From: Solimonas aquatica
GTDB lineage: Bacteria; Pseudomonadota; Gammaproteobacteria; Nevskiales; Nevskiaceae
Assembly (NCBI RefSeq): GCF_900111015.1
Contig: NZ_FOFS01000002.1
Location: forward strand, 282,287 to 346,286
Direction of reading: 5' to 3'
Length of the DNA: 64,000 nucleotides
In this document: piece by piece, positions 39,434-47,296 of the stretch
Layout of the letters: each line of letters begins with the position of its first letter
How positions within the stretch are numbered: the stretch's first letter is position 1
The notes under the pieces: generated by a model
Told to the model about the DNA's origin: nothing
The model's database searches: none
What the model saw: only the letters and a program-made list of their open reading frames with translations
Translations under genes and position numbers: made by a program

Positions 39434-40330
39434 ATGCAAGTCATGAGCAACCGACTCACCGAGTTCCTGTTTCCGGAACTGGGCGCGCGTGGCGCGCTGA
39501 TCGAGTTCGATCAGGGCATCGAGCACATGCTCGGCTCGCGGCCGTATCCGGCCGATGTGCAGCGGGTGCTGGCGCAGGCGCTGGCCGCCATGCCGCTGCT
39601 GGCCGCGCACACCAAGCTGGAAGGCCGCATCAGCCTGCAGTTCCAGCATGCGCAGGGCGCGTTGCAGATGCTGGTGACGCAGATCGAAGGCGGCCTGCAC
39701 GGCCAGAGCCTGCGCGTGCGCGGCATGGCCAAGTGCCGCGAGAACGCCGCCGGTGATTTCCAGAGCCTGCTGCAGGGCGGACAGCTGGGACTGCTGCTGG
39801 AGCCGGAAGGCAGCGGCCAGAACTATCAGGCGCTGGTGGCCATCGAAGGCGCGAGCCTGGCCGCGGCCCTGGAGCATTACTTCAATCAGTCCGAGCAGCT
39901 GCCCACGCTGCTGCGTCTGGCCTATGACGGCACGCAGATCCGTGGCCTGATGCTGCAGCGTCTGCCGCTGGGCGAGAAGAACAGCAGCGAGCAGAACTGG
40001 GAACATCTGCAGGCCCTGTTCAACACCCTGGCCGAGCCCGAGCTGGCGGCGACGCCGGGGCTGACCATCCTGCATCGCCTGTTCCATGCGGAAGCCCTGC
40101 GCGTGTTCGACGCCGTGCCGGTGCAGCTGGCCTGCCGCTGCTCGCGCGAGGGCATCGCCACCATGCTGCTGTCCCTGGGCGAGGCCGAGCTGCAGGATCA
40201 CCTGCAGGAACATGGGCAGTTCGATGTCACCTGCGAGTTCTGCGGGCGGCAGTATCTGTTCACCGGCGAGGACGTGAATGCTCTGCTGCTCTCGGCGCAG
40301 ATGCAGCCGTCGAACCAGACGCGGCATTAG
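39434..40330 (+). CDS. hslO: Redox-regulated chaperone Hsp33
   Basis: 298 residues. The zinc/redox switch is CRC (in LACRCSREG) and CEFC (in VTCEFCGRQYLF) near the C-terminus, the C-x-C and C-x-x-C pattern of Hsp33. Oxidation releases zinc and activates holdase function in the cytoplasm. Residues 1-230 are the usual Hsp33 fold (GARGALIEFDQ, YPADVQRVLAQALAA). The start could be the ATG at 39434 or the next Met three codons later; neither has a strong ribosome-binding site. Confidence 0.95.
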   Translation: MQVMSNRLTEFLFPELGARGALIEFDQGIEHMLGSRPYPADVQRVLAQALAAMPLLAAHTKLEGRISLQFQHAQGALQMLVTQIEGGLHGQSLRVRGMAKCRENAAGDFQSLLQGGQLGLLLEPEGSGQNYQALVAIEGASLAAALEHYFNQSEQLPTLLRLAYDGTQIRGLMLQRLPLGEKNSSEQNWEHLQALFNTLAEPELAATPGLTILHRLFHAEALRVFDAVPVQLACRCSREGIATMLLSLGEAELQDHLQEHGQFDVTCEFCGRQYLFTGEDVNALLLSAQMQPSNQTRH

Positions 40331-40384
40331 GTTCATCCTGAACAGGACCGCGCCATTTCGGGTCCGGACGATACAAGCACGCCC

Positions 40385-40849
40385 ATGATTCTGCCGCGCT
40401 ACCGCATCGATACCTCCAGCATTCCCGGCGCTGGCAAGGGCCTGTTTCTCGAAGAAGCGGTAACGCGCGGCGCGGTGCTGATCGCGCCCGACGCCGTGCA
40501 CACCGTCTGGCACGAGGATCGGCTGCGCCAGTTGCCGCCGGACAGCATCGAGGTGGAATCCAGCGTGCGCTGGTTCGAGCGCTGGTTCTCGCTCACGCCG
40601 GAGTGGAGTGACGAGTGTTATGTGAATCACTCCTACAGCCCCAATGCGCTCTGGCATCTGGGTTTCATCTTTGCGCTCTCCGAGTTGCCGGCCGGCAGCG
40701 AAGTGACGATGGACTACCGCTACGTGATTGGCGACGGTGAATGTCTGCCGTTCTGCGACGCGCTCACCGGCCGCGAGATCGTGGGCCTGCCCTGGCCACA
40801 GGTGATGTCGGAGAGTGCGCAGCAGCTGGCCAGCCTTTTTCGCGGATGA
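40385..40849 (+). CDS. SET-domain protein
   Basis: 154 residues. GAGKGLFLEEAVTRGAVL opens the SET fold, ECYVNHSYSPN is the NHS-x-x-PN cofactor motif and LPAGSEVTMDYRY is the catalytic G-E-E-x-x-x-D-Y equivalent. This implies a SAM-dependent lysine methyltransferase fold without pre-SET or Zn-binding post-SET parts. Bacterial SET proteins of this small kind have mostly unknown targets. It is encoded 54 bp after hslO and could be cotranscribed with it. A palindromic element begins 24 bp after the stop. Confidence 0.8.
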   Translation: MILPRYRIDTSSIPGAGKGLFLEEAVTRGAVLIAPDAVHTVWHEDRLRQLPPDSIEVESSVRWFERWFSLTPEWSDECYVNHSYSPNALWHLGFIFALSELPAGSEVTMDYRYVIGDGECLPFCDALTGREIVGLPWPQVMSESAQQLASLFRG

Positions 40850-40873
40850 GCGCGAGCGCCCACTGAATCCATC

Positions 40874-41545
40874 GTAGGGCGGGTTAGGCGCGATAGCGCC
40901 GTAACCCGCCAAGCTTTGCTGTTGTTGCTAGTTTTTTGCTTGATCTATTGCCTTATTCCACCGCCCTTCGGCGGTGGAGTCACTTCTCTTTGCTTGTGCA
41001 AAGAGAAGTAACCAAGAGAAAGCACACCCCGGCTCCGGCGCCCGCTGCGCGGGTCCCTGAGCTGTGCAACGTGCTCGGGGCCGTTGCAGACACGCCATCC
41101 ATGGCGTGGCTGCAACTGAGCTGCCCTTCCTGGGCAGCTCTCCCCTGCGCTCGCCGCACAGCTCAGCGCCAGAGACGGGGACCCCAAAGTCAAAAGCCAC
41201 AGCAGCTTCGCGCGCGAAGCTCTGCTTTGCTGTTGCCGTGGCTTGTGACCTACCCCCCTTTGCCTCGCACCGAGCAGCGCAGCGAGCGCAGTGGGAGAGC
41301 CGAACAGGAAGTTCGGCTCAGTTGCAGCCGCGCCAGGGATGGCGCGTCTGCAACGGCCCCGAGCACGCGAGCAGCGCAGGCTTCCGCCGCCGCGACAGCG
41401 GCGGCGGATGCGAGGCGTAGGGCGTGTTTTCTCTTGGGTACTTCTCTTTGCACGAGCAAAGAGAAGTACCTCGGGCGCCGAAGGGCGCACGAAACCAAGG
41501 CCAGATCAGGAAACCAAACCCAGCAAAAAACAACAAAGCCCAGGC
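40874..41545. repeat. Palindromic composite repeat, copy B, with long inverted arms
   Basis: Non-coding stretch of about 670 bp. It starts with the same REP-like hairpin as copy A (40874-40910), then CCACCGCC/GGCGGTGG (40958-40977) and CTTCTCTTTGC/GCAAAGAGAAG with a TTGT loop (40983-41008). A mirrored second CTTCTCTTTGC stem lies at 41441-41466. Between them are long inverted arms: 41070-41120 matches the reverse complement of 41317-41367 at 48 of 51 positions. Inside each arm a small hairpin sits at the same place (41118-41140 and 41297-41319). The centre of about 90 bp (about 41170-41260) is unpaired. Several open frames cross it but none looks like a protein. The right limit is approximate. 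Confidence 0.8.
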
Positions 41546-41660
41546 TAGCGGGCCATGCCACTCACGCGCCTGAAGCACCCCTGGACGATGGACCTGGCGC
41601 GGCCCCTGCAAACTTCCGGGACGCTTGCATCCAGTCCCCAAGCCGCGCCGTATTGGCAGT

Positions 41661-42446
41661 ATGCACGTCTCACCCCTCACTGCTTTTGCCCTGAGCGCCG
41701 CGCTCGCCGTCGCCGCCAAGACCGGTGCGTGGCTGCTGCAGAAGCGCACGCGTAACGCTGGCACCGTGGATGCGATCTGGGCCTGGACCCTGGGCGGTCT
41801 GGCAGCGCTGTATGCACTCTGCGGCGATGCGCCCGATGCCTTGCGCTGGACGCTGGCGCTGATGGGCGGGCTCTGGGGCCTGCGCCTGGGCACGCATCTG
41901 TGGCGGCGCAATCATGGCAGGCCCGAGGACTGGCGCTATGCGCAGTTTCGCGCGCAGTGGGGCGCAGCCGCCGACTTCAAGATGTTCTGGTTCTTCCAGT
42001 TCCAGAACCTGTTCACCCTGATGCTGGCGGCCTCGGCCTATCTGCCCCTGGCTTATCGCGACACGCTGCCCGCACCCTGGCAGTTCGCGCTGGCCTTGAG
42101 CCTCTGGCTGATCGCCGTGCTCGGCGAGCGGCTCGCCGATCGGCAGATGGAAGCCTTTCGCGCCAACCCCGCCAACAAGAACCGGGTCTGCGCGCAAGGC
42201 CTGTGGCGCTGCTCGCGGCATCCTAATTATTTCTTTGAATGCCTGCACTGGTGCGCGTATCTGCCGCTGGCGCTGGGCGCGCCCTATGGCTGGGCGGGTC
42301 TGGCGGCGCCACTGATCATGGCCTGGCTGCTGCTGAAACTCTCCGGCGTGCCCTTGCTGGAAGCCGAGATGCTGCGCCGCAAGCCCGACTATGCCGAGTA
42401 CCTGCGCCGAACCCCGGCGCTGATTCCCTGGTTTCCGAAGTCCTGA
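41661..42446 (+). CDS. DUF1295 membrane protein (steroid reductase/ICMT-like)
   Basis: 261 residues, about six membrane helices. The C-terminal half holds LWRCSRHPNYFFECLHWCAY, the R-H-P-N-Y motif of the DUF1295/isoprenylcysteine methyltransferase/5-alpha-reductase superfamily, then a late YAEYLRRTPALIPWFPK. The reaction is not known from sequence; family members reduce or methylate lipids. The ATG opens a plausible first membrane segment; a GTG-type upstream extension is possible. The next gene starts 8 bp downstream, a lipid-modification partner. Confidence 0.8.
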   Translation: MHVSPLTAFALSAALAVAAKTGAWLLQKRTRNAGTVDAIWAWTLGGLAALYALCGDAPDALRWTLALMGGLWGLRLGTHLWRRNHGRPEDWRYAQFRAQWGAAADFKMFWFFQFQNLFTLMLAASAYLPLAYRDTLPAPWQFALALSLWLIAVLGERLADRQMEAFRANPANKNRVCAQGLWRCSRHPNYFFECLHWCAYLPLALGAPYGWAGLAAPLIMAWLLLKLSGVPLLEAEMLRRKPDYAEYLRRTPALIPWFPKS

Positions 42447-42453
42447 GGACGTG

Positions 42454-43509
42454 ATGGATCTGATCGAGCTTTGCGAGCGTGGCCTGATTCCCGATGCGCT
42501 TACCCGTCTGGGCATGCGCAAGCTCATTGGCCAGCGTCTGGTGGACGAGGCCGCGCAGCAGGGCGAGCGCCGTGCGCAGCGTTTCGCGCAGTTTCTCGAC
42601 GAGCTGCGCGCCAGCCCCATCGCCATCGAAACGCAGGCGGCCAATGCGCAGCATTACGAGGTGCCGGCCGAGTTCTTCCACCGCCATCTCGGACCGCACC
42701 TGAAGTATTCCTGCTGTCTGTATCCGCAAGGCGATGAAAGCCTGGCGCAGGCCGAGGCGGCCATGCTGCAGCTCTACACCGAGCGCGCCGGGCTGGCCGA
42801 TGGTCAGAGCATCCTGGACCTGGGCTGCGGCTGGGGCTCGCTGTCCCTGTATCTGGCGCAGCGCTATCCGCGTGCGCGCGTGGTGGGCCTGTCCAACTCG
42901 CATGGCCAGCGTGAATTCATCGAGGCGCAGGCGCGCCAGCGGGGCCTGTCCAATCTCACCATCCTCACCGGCAACATCGTGCAGTTCCAGATGCCGGAGA
43001 CGCAGCTGGCGGGCGGCTTTGATCGCGTGCTGTCGATCGAGATGTTCGAGCACATGAAGAATTACGGCCAGCTGTTCGCCAAGGTGGCGGGCTGGCTCAA
43101 GCCCGATGCGCGCGTGTTCGTGCACGTGTTTGCGCATAAGCTGCTGGCCTATCACTTCGAGGTGCAGGGGCGCAGCGACTGGATGAGCCAGTATTTCTTC
43201 ACCGGCGGCACCATGCCCAGCGAGCATCTGTTCGCGCACTTCCAGGATGATCTGAAGCTGGAGCGGCAGTGGTGGGTCAACGGCCGGCACTACGAAAAGA
43301 CCGCCAATCACTGGCTGGAGAATCTGGACGCCGCGCGCGCGCAGATCCTGCCGCTGTTCGAACAGGCCTACGGCGGCGCGGCGCCGGCGCGCCTCTGGCT
43401 GCAGCGCTGGCGCATGTTCTACCTGGCGGTGGCCGAGCTGTTCGGCTATGCGCAAGGCGAGGAGTGGGGCGTGGCGCACTACCTGTTTTCACCGCGGGCG
43501 CGTGCCTGA
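42454..43509 (+). CDS. Cyclopropane-fatty-acid synthase-like SAM methyltransferase
   Basis: 351 residues. YSCCLYPQGDESLAQAEAAM and ILDLGCGWGSLSLYLAQRYP (SAM site) are typical of CFA synthases and relatives such as coclaurine N-methyltransferases. The 351-residue length is shorter than E. coli Cfa (382) because the N-terminal lipid-binding region is abbreviated. AGGA lies 5 nt before the ATG. It is flanked by a DUF1295 protein and an exported protein in a tight operon (8-bp gap, then 1-bp overlap). Substrate unknown; a lipid or aromatic amine is possible. Confidence 0.82.
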   Translation: MDLIELCERGLIPDALTRLGMRKLIGQRLVDEAAQQGERRAQRFAQFLDELRASPIAIETQAANAQHYEVPAEFFHRHLGPHLKYSCCLYPQGDESLAQAEAAMLQLYTERAGLADGQSILDLGCGWGSLSLYLAQRYPRARVVGLSNSHGQREFIEAQARQRGLSNLTILTGNIVQFQMPETQLAGGFDRVLSIEMFEHMKNYGQLFAKVAGWLKPDARVFVHVFAHKLLAYHFEVQGRSDWMSQYFFTGGTMPSEHLFAHFQDDLKLERQWWVNGRHYEKTANHWLENLDAARAQILPLFEQAYGGAAPARLWLQRWRMFYLAVAELFGYAQGEEWGVAHYLFSPRARA

Positions 43510-44255
43510 TGCGCGGCGTACTGGCCTTGTGGCTGGTCCTGCTCGCAACCGGCGCCGGCGCGGCGCCGCAGATCGAACGCTTCTACGGTTACGCCTACGA
43601 GCTGAAAAGCGGGCGTTATCTCTATACCGAAGCGCATGAGCAGCGCGTCGATGGCGAGCAATGGCTGGGCGGCAGCATCCGTTACTACACGCCCGATGCG
43701 CAGCTGATCGGCGTCAAGACCCTGGATTTCAGCCGCGATCCCTACGTGCCGCTATACCGCTTCCGCGTCGAGCGCGACGGTTACGAGGAAGCCATCACGG
43801 CGGTGAGCCCGCAGCTCATCATGCAGAAGCGCGAACGCAGCGGCGCCAGGCTGCAGGAAAAGAGTCTGGCCTATGCACCGGGACTCTGCGGTGACTCGGG
43901 TTTTCACAGCTGCCTGCGCGATCATTTCCCGGCGCTGATGAGCGGCCAGGTGTACAGCTTCATGCTGGCGGTGGCCGGCAATCTGGACAGCTACCATTTC
44001 CGCGCGCAACGCATTGCCGATACCCAGTTCGAGGGCAGGCCGGCCGTGCGCTTTCGCGTCGAGCCGGATTCCATGCTGCGCTTCTTCGTCGATCCGCTGG
44101 AAGTCACCTACGATCCGCAGCAGCGCCGCCTGCTGGAGTACCGAGGCCTGGGCAATGTGCCGAGTCCGGAAACCGGCAAGCCCTTCGTGGCGCGCATCGC
44201 CTACTACAGCAAGCCGCCGCCCGAGGTGCTGCGCCTGCCGCCGCTGGGGCCGTAG
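43509..44255 (+). CDS. Exported protein of unknown function
   Basis: 248 residues with a signal peptide (MRGVLALWLVLLATGAGAA). The mature part is beta-rich, with a YGYAYELKSGRYLYTEAHEQ start, a Cys pair (GLCGDSGFHSCLRDHF) and a C-terminal LRFFVDPLEVTYDPQQRRLL. I do not recognise it. It starts in the stop codon of the CFA-like gene (TGATG), so it is translationally coupled and probably helps handle the lipid product in the periplasm; that is inference. The open frame extends into the CFA gene in a different phase, which is not real. Confidence 0.6.
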   Translation: MRGVLALWLVLLATGAGAAPQIERFYGYAYELKSGRYLYTEAHEQRVDGEQWLGGSIRYYTPDAQLIGVKTLDFSRDPYVPLYRFRVERDGYEEAITAVSPQLIMQKRERSGARLQEKSLAYAPGLCGDSGFHSCLRDHFPALMSGQVYSFMLAVAGNLDSYHFRAQRIADTQFEGRPAVRFRVEPDSMLRFFVDPLEVTYDPQQRRLLEYRGLGNVPSPETGKPFVARIAYYSKPPPEVLRLPPLGP

Positions 44256-44445
44256 AGGCGCAAGGCCTGGGGTACCGCGCGGGGACCGGTTGGACACCCT
44301 CTGATTTTCCTTTCGCGTCCTTGCGTCCTTCCTGCCAGGGCGTGATTCTTTTGCGGTCCCGTGGCGGATCGGTGCCGGGGGCTCTATCGCCAAGCCCGGC
44401 TGCTTCCGGTATAAACGCGCACCCCCACGCTTCGAGCGCTGCGCC

Positions 44446-45315
44446 ATGAGTACCGAACCGGACACCACCGCCCGTCTGCTGATCACCTGTCCCGATCAGC
44501 CTGGCATCGTCGCGGCCGTGACCACCTTCCTGTACCACCACGGCGTCAACATCACCGAGCTGGATCAGCACTCCACCGATCCGGAAGGCGGGCGCTTCTT
44601 CCTGCGTCTGGAATTCCAGACCCCGCATCTGGACGTGCCGCGCGCCGCCCTGGAGCGCGCCTTCCGCGAGGCGGTGGCCAGCCACTTCGAGATGAACTGG
44701 CGCATCAGCTACGCCGCCGACAAGCCGCGCATGGCGCTGCTGGTCTCCAGGCACGATCACGCGCTGATGGAGCTGCTGTGGCGCTGGCAGCGCGGCGAGC
44801 TGCGCGTGGACATTCCCGTGGTGATTTCCAACCATCCGGATCTGCGCGAGGCCGTGGAACGCTTCGGCGTGCGTTACGAGCATGTCGCCATCGACGCCGC
44901 CACGCATGCCGAATCCGAGGCGCGCATGCTGGCGCTGCTCGACGGGCAGTGCGACTTCATCGTGCTGGCGCGCTACATGCGGATTCTCTCGGCGGAATTC
45001 GTGGCGCGTTACCCGCAGCGCATCATCAACATCCATCACAGCTTCCTGCCGGCCTTCGTCGGCGCCGATCCTTATCAGCAGGCCTATGACCGCGGCGTGA
45101 AGCTGATCGGCGCCACCGCGCACTACGTGACCCGCGATCTGGACCAGGGGCCGATCATCGATCAGGACACCGCGCGGGTTTCACACCGCCACGAAGTGCC
45201 CGACCTGCGCCGCCTGGGCCGCGACCTGGAACGCCAGGTGCTGGCGCGCGCGGTGCGCTGGCATGTCGAGGACCGCGTGATCGTCAACGGCAACAAGACG
45301 ATTGTGTTTGCTTAA
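44446..45315 (+). CDS. purU: Formyltetrahydrofolate deformylase
   Basis: Hydrolyses 10-formyl-THF to formate and THF, balancing one-carbon supply for purine synthesis. 289 residues. N-terminal ACT domain (LLITCPDQPGIVAAVTTFLY), then the formyltransferase fold with VVISNHPDLRE, IINIHHSFLPAFVGADPY and ATAHYVTRDLDQGPIIDQD. It ends with the family hallmark NGNKTIVFA. The 190-bp upstream gap holds a TATAAA (about 44410) but no clear -35. Confidence 0.95.
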   Translation: MSTEPDTTARLLITCPDQPGIVAAVTTFLYHHGVNITELDQHSTDPEGGRFFLRLEFQTPHLDVPRAALERAFREAVASHFEMNWRISYAADKPRMALLVSRHDHALMELLWRWQRGELRVDIPVVISNHPDLREAVERFGVRYEHVAIDAATHAESEARMLALLDGQCDFIVLARYMRILSAEFVARYPQRIINIHHSFLPAFVGADPYQQAYDRGVKLIGATAHYVTRDLDQGPIIDQDTARVSHRHEVPDLRRLGRDLERQVLARAVRWHVEDRVIVNGNKTIVFA

Positions 45316-45316
45316 G

Positions 45317-45492
45317 CTGGAGCGGGGCCCCAGCCCCGCCCGTTTGTGCGGCAGGACTGCCACTGGCAGTCCTCGAAAGCTCATGCCTTGAGCAGCGTGT
45401 GAGTGTTATACGGGTTTTCGATCCTGTATCTGGAGCGGGGCCCCAGCCCCGCTCGTTCGTGCGGCAGGACTTGCCACTGGCAAGTCCTGAAA
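45317..45492. repeat. Tandem pair of double-hairpin repeats
   Basis: Two copies, 45317-45378 and 45430-45492, of about 62 bp. Each is GCGGGGC-CCCA-GCCCCGC, a short spacer, and a second palindrome. In copy 1 the second palindrome is AGGACTGCCA/TGGCAGTCCT around a central C. In copy 2 it is AGGACTTGCCA/TGGCAAGTCCT around a central C, so one base pair was added on both sides together. It fills the gap between purU (plus) and the convergent acyl-CoA synthetase gene (minus), so it may act as a two-way terminator or a REP-type element. Confidence 0.8.
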
Positions 45493-45500
45493 TCCCGCAC

Positions 45501-47150
45501 TCACTCCCAAACCAGCTTTTCTTTGATGTTGGGCGCGTGCTGTTCCAGCAAGGCCAGATAGCGCTTCTCCACTTCGTTGCGCTTGACCTTCATGGTCGGC
45601 GTCATCATGTTGTTGTCGATGGTCCAGGGGTCCTTCACGACCACGATCTTGGCAATCTCTTCGTGGGCTTCGAGATTGGCGTTGACGGCGTCCATTTCGG
45701 CAATCAGGCCCTTGCCCACTTCTTCGCGCGGCTTCTTGTAGGCGTCGGCCGTGAGCGTGACCACCATGATCGGCTGCTTGAGGCCGGTGCCGACGAAGCA
45801 GAGCTGATCGATGTCGGTGTTGCGTGACAGTGCGCCTTCGATCGGCGCCGGCGCCACGTACTTGCCCTTTAGGGTCTTGAAGATGTCCTTCACGCGGCCG
45901 GTGATGTAGAGATAACCATCCTCATCGACACGGCCCTTGTCGCCGGTGCGCAGCCAGCCGTCGGCGGTGAACAGCTCGGCGGTCTTCTCCGGGTCCTTGT
46001 AGTAACCCGGCGTCACCGCCGGATGGCGGAACTGGATTTCGCCGTCGGCGGCGATGCGCATGTCGGCGCCGGGCTGGGCGCGGCCCACCGAGCCCCAGCG
46101 GTTGGCGCTGGGCAGATTGGCGGTGGCGTAGATGTTGTTCTCGGTCATGCCGTAGCCCTGCAGCACGGTGATGCCGAGCTTGTCGAACCACTGCATGAGC
46201 GGAATCGGCATGGGCGCGGCGCCCACGAACAGGTAGCGCGCGTTCTGCAGGCCCACGGCCTTCTTGAGCTTGTTCTTGATCAGGCCGGAGATCACGGGGA
46301 TCTTGATCAGGCGGTCGAGCTTCTTCTGCGGCAGCTTGCGCAGGATGCCGGCCTGGAAGCGGCCGTAGACCAGGGGCACGCCGAAGAAGCGCGTCGGCGC
46401 CACCTGCACCAGCTGCTCGGCGAGCTTGTCGAGGTTCTCCAGGAAGTAGACCTCGGCGCCGTAGTAAATGGAGCCCAGCTCCACCGCGCCGCGCTCGAAG
46501 GCGTGCGCCAGCGGCAGGTAGGAGAAGAAGCGCTCCTGGCCCTTGGCCGGCATCGACTTGAGCATGCCCTCGGCGGCGAACAGCATGTTGGCGATGGTGA
46601 TGATCACGCCCTTGGGATTGCCGGTGGTGCCGGAGGTGTAGATCAGGGTGTAGATCGAGGACGGGTCGGGCGCCTGATAGCCGGCGAAGGGTTCACAGGA
46701 GCGCACCAGATCGTCCCACTGCTGGTCGCAGCGCGGCACTTCCGGGTAGGGCATGGCGATGGTGGCCACGCCCGGCGGGATCGCCGCCATGAATTCCTCG
46801 GCATCCGGCATCGGGCCGACGAAGATCGCCTGGGTCTCGCTGTGTCCGAGGATGTATTTCACCGCGTCGATGGACTGCTTGGGATACAGGCCCACGCTGA
46901 TGTAGCCGGCCATGGCGATGGCCAGGTCGGCCAGAAACCAGTGCGCGGTGTTGCGCCCGGAGATCGCCACGCGCGCGCCGGCGGGCAGGCCCAGCTTGCG
47001 CAGGGCGGTGGCCATGCTGCGCACCTGCAGCTCGCACTGCGCGTAGCTGAGCGAACGCCAGCCGCCGTTCTCGGAATAGAACAGCCAGGGCTTGCCGGGC
47101 TTTTCCTTTGCCCATTGCACCAGCATTTCCACCGGATTTTTCAATGCCAT
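45501..47150 (-). CDS. Long-chain acyl-CoA synthetase (AMP-binding)
   Basis: 549 residues. The ATP/AMP signature TLIYTSGTTGNPKGVIITI, the later LQGYGMTENNIY, WLRTGDKGRVDEDGYLYITG and GRVKDIFKTLKGKYVAPAPI identify an adenylating fatty-acid CoA ligase of the larger FACL type. It activates fatty acids for degradation or lipid synthesis. The start is the ATG with GGGAG 5 nt upstream; the frame is open another 120 nt without support. Stand-alone gene, divergent from the strictosidine-synthase-like gene. Chain-length preference cannot be told. Confidence 0.88.
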   Translation of the reverse strand: MALKNPVEMLVQWAKEKPGKPWLFYSENGGWRSLSYAQCELQVRSMATALRKLGLPAGARVAISGRNTAHWFLADLAIAMAGYISVGLYPKQSIDAVKYILGHSETQAIFVGPMPDAEEFMAAIPPGVATIAMPYPEVPRCDQQWDDLVRSCEPFAGYQAPDPSSIYTLIYTSGTTGNPKGVIITIANMLFAAEGMLKSMPAKGQERFFSYLPLAHAFERGAVELGSIYYGAEVYFLENLDKLAEQLVQVAPTRFFGVPLVYGRFQAGILRKLPQKKLDRLIKIPVISGLIKNKLKKAVGLQNARYLFVGAAPMPIPLMQWFDKLGITVLQGYGMTENNIYATANLPSANRWGSVGRAQPGADMRIAADGEIQFRHPAVTPGYYKDPEKTAELFTADGWLRTGDKGRVDEDGYLYITGRVKDIFKTLKGKYVAPAPIEGALSRNTDIDQLCFVGTGLKQPIMVVTLTADAYKKPREEVGKGLIAEMDAVNANLEAHEEIAKIVVVKDPWTIDNNMMTPTMKVKRNEVEKRYLALLEQHAPNIKEKLVWE

Positions 47151-47296
47151 TGCCACTCCCCGTTCATGATGTTCGTGGCGCCGCAGTCCCTGGCGGCGCG
47201 GCCTTCGGCCGTAAGCTGCGGATTGTAGGGGCGCCTCGCCAGCGTGGACAGTGGCCGCATCGCTTCGCACAATGGTCAGATAAGCAGGGGAAGGGA

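Noticed and set aside
36226..39459. 1077-residue minus-strand open frame opposite gatA-gatB
   Set aside because: Antisense artefact in high-GC DNA. The sequence is His/Gly/Leu-rich with no domain, and gatA and gatB on the plus strand are unmistakable.
40936..41694. Several open frames inside repeat copy B, 60-250 residues
   Set aside because: They are low-complexity translations of the inverted arms (phrases such as SLGYFSLHKQREV also appear in copy C) and have no ribosome-binding signal.
44256..44445. Riboswitch or promoter upstream of purU
   Set aside because: A TATAAA hexamer is present but no -35 at a useful distance, and no recognisable riboswitch core.
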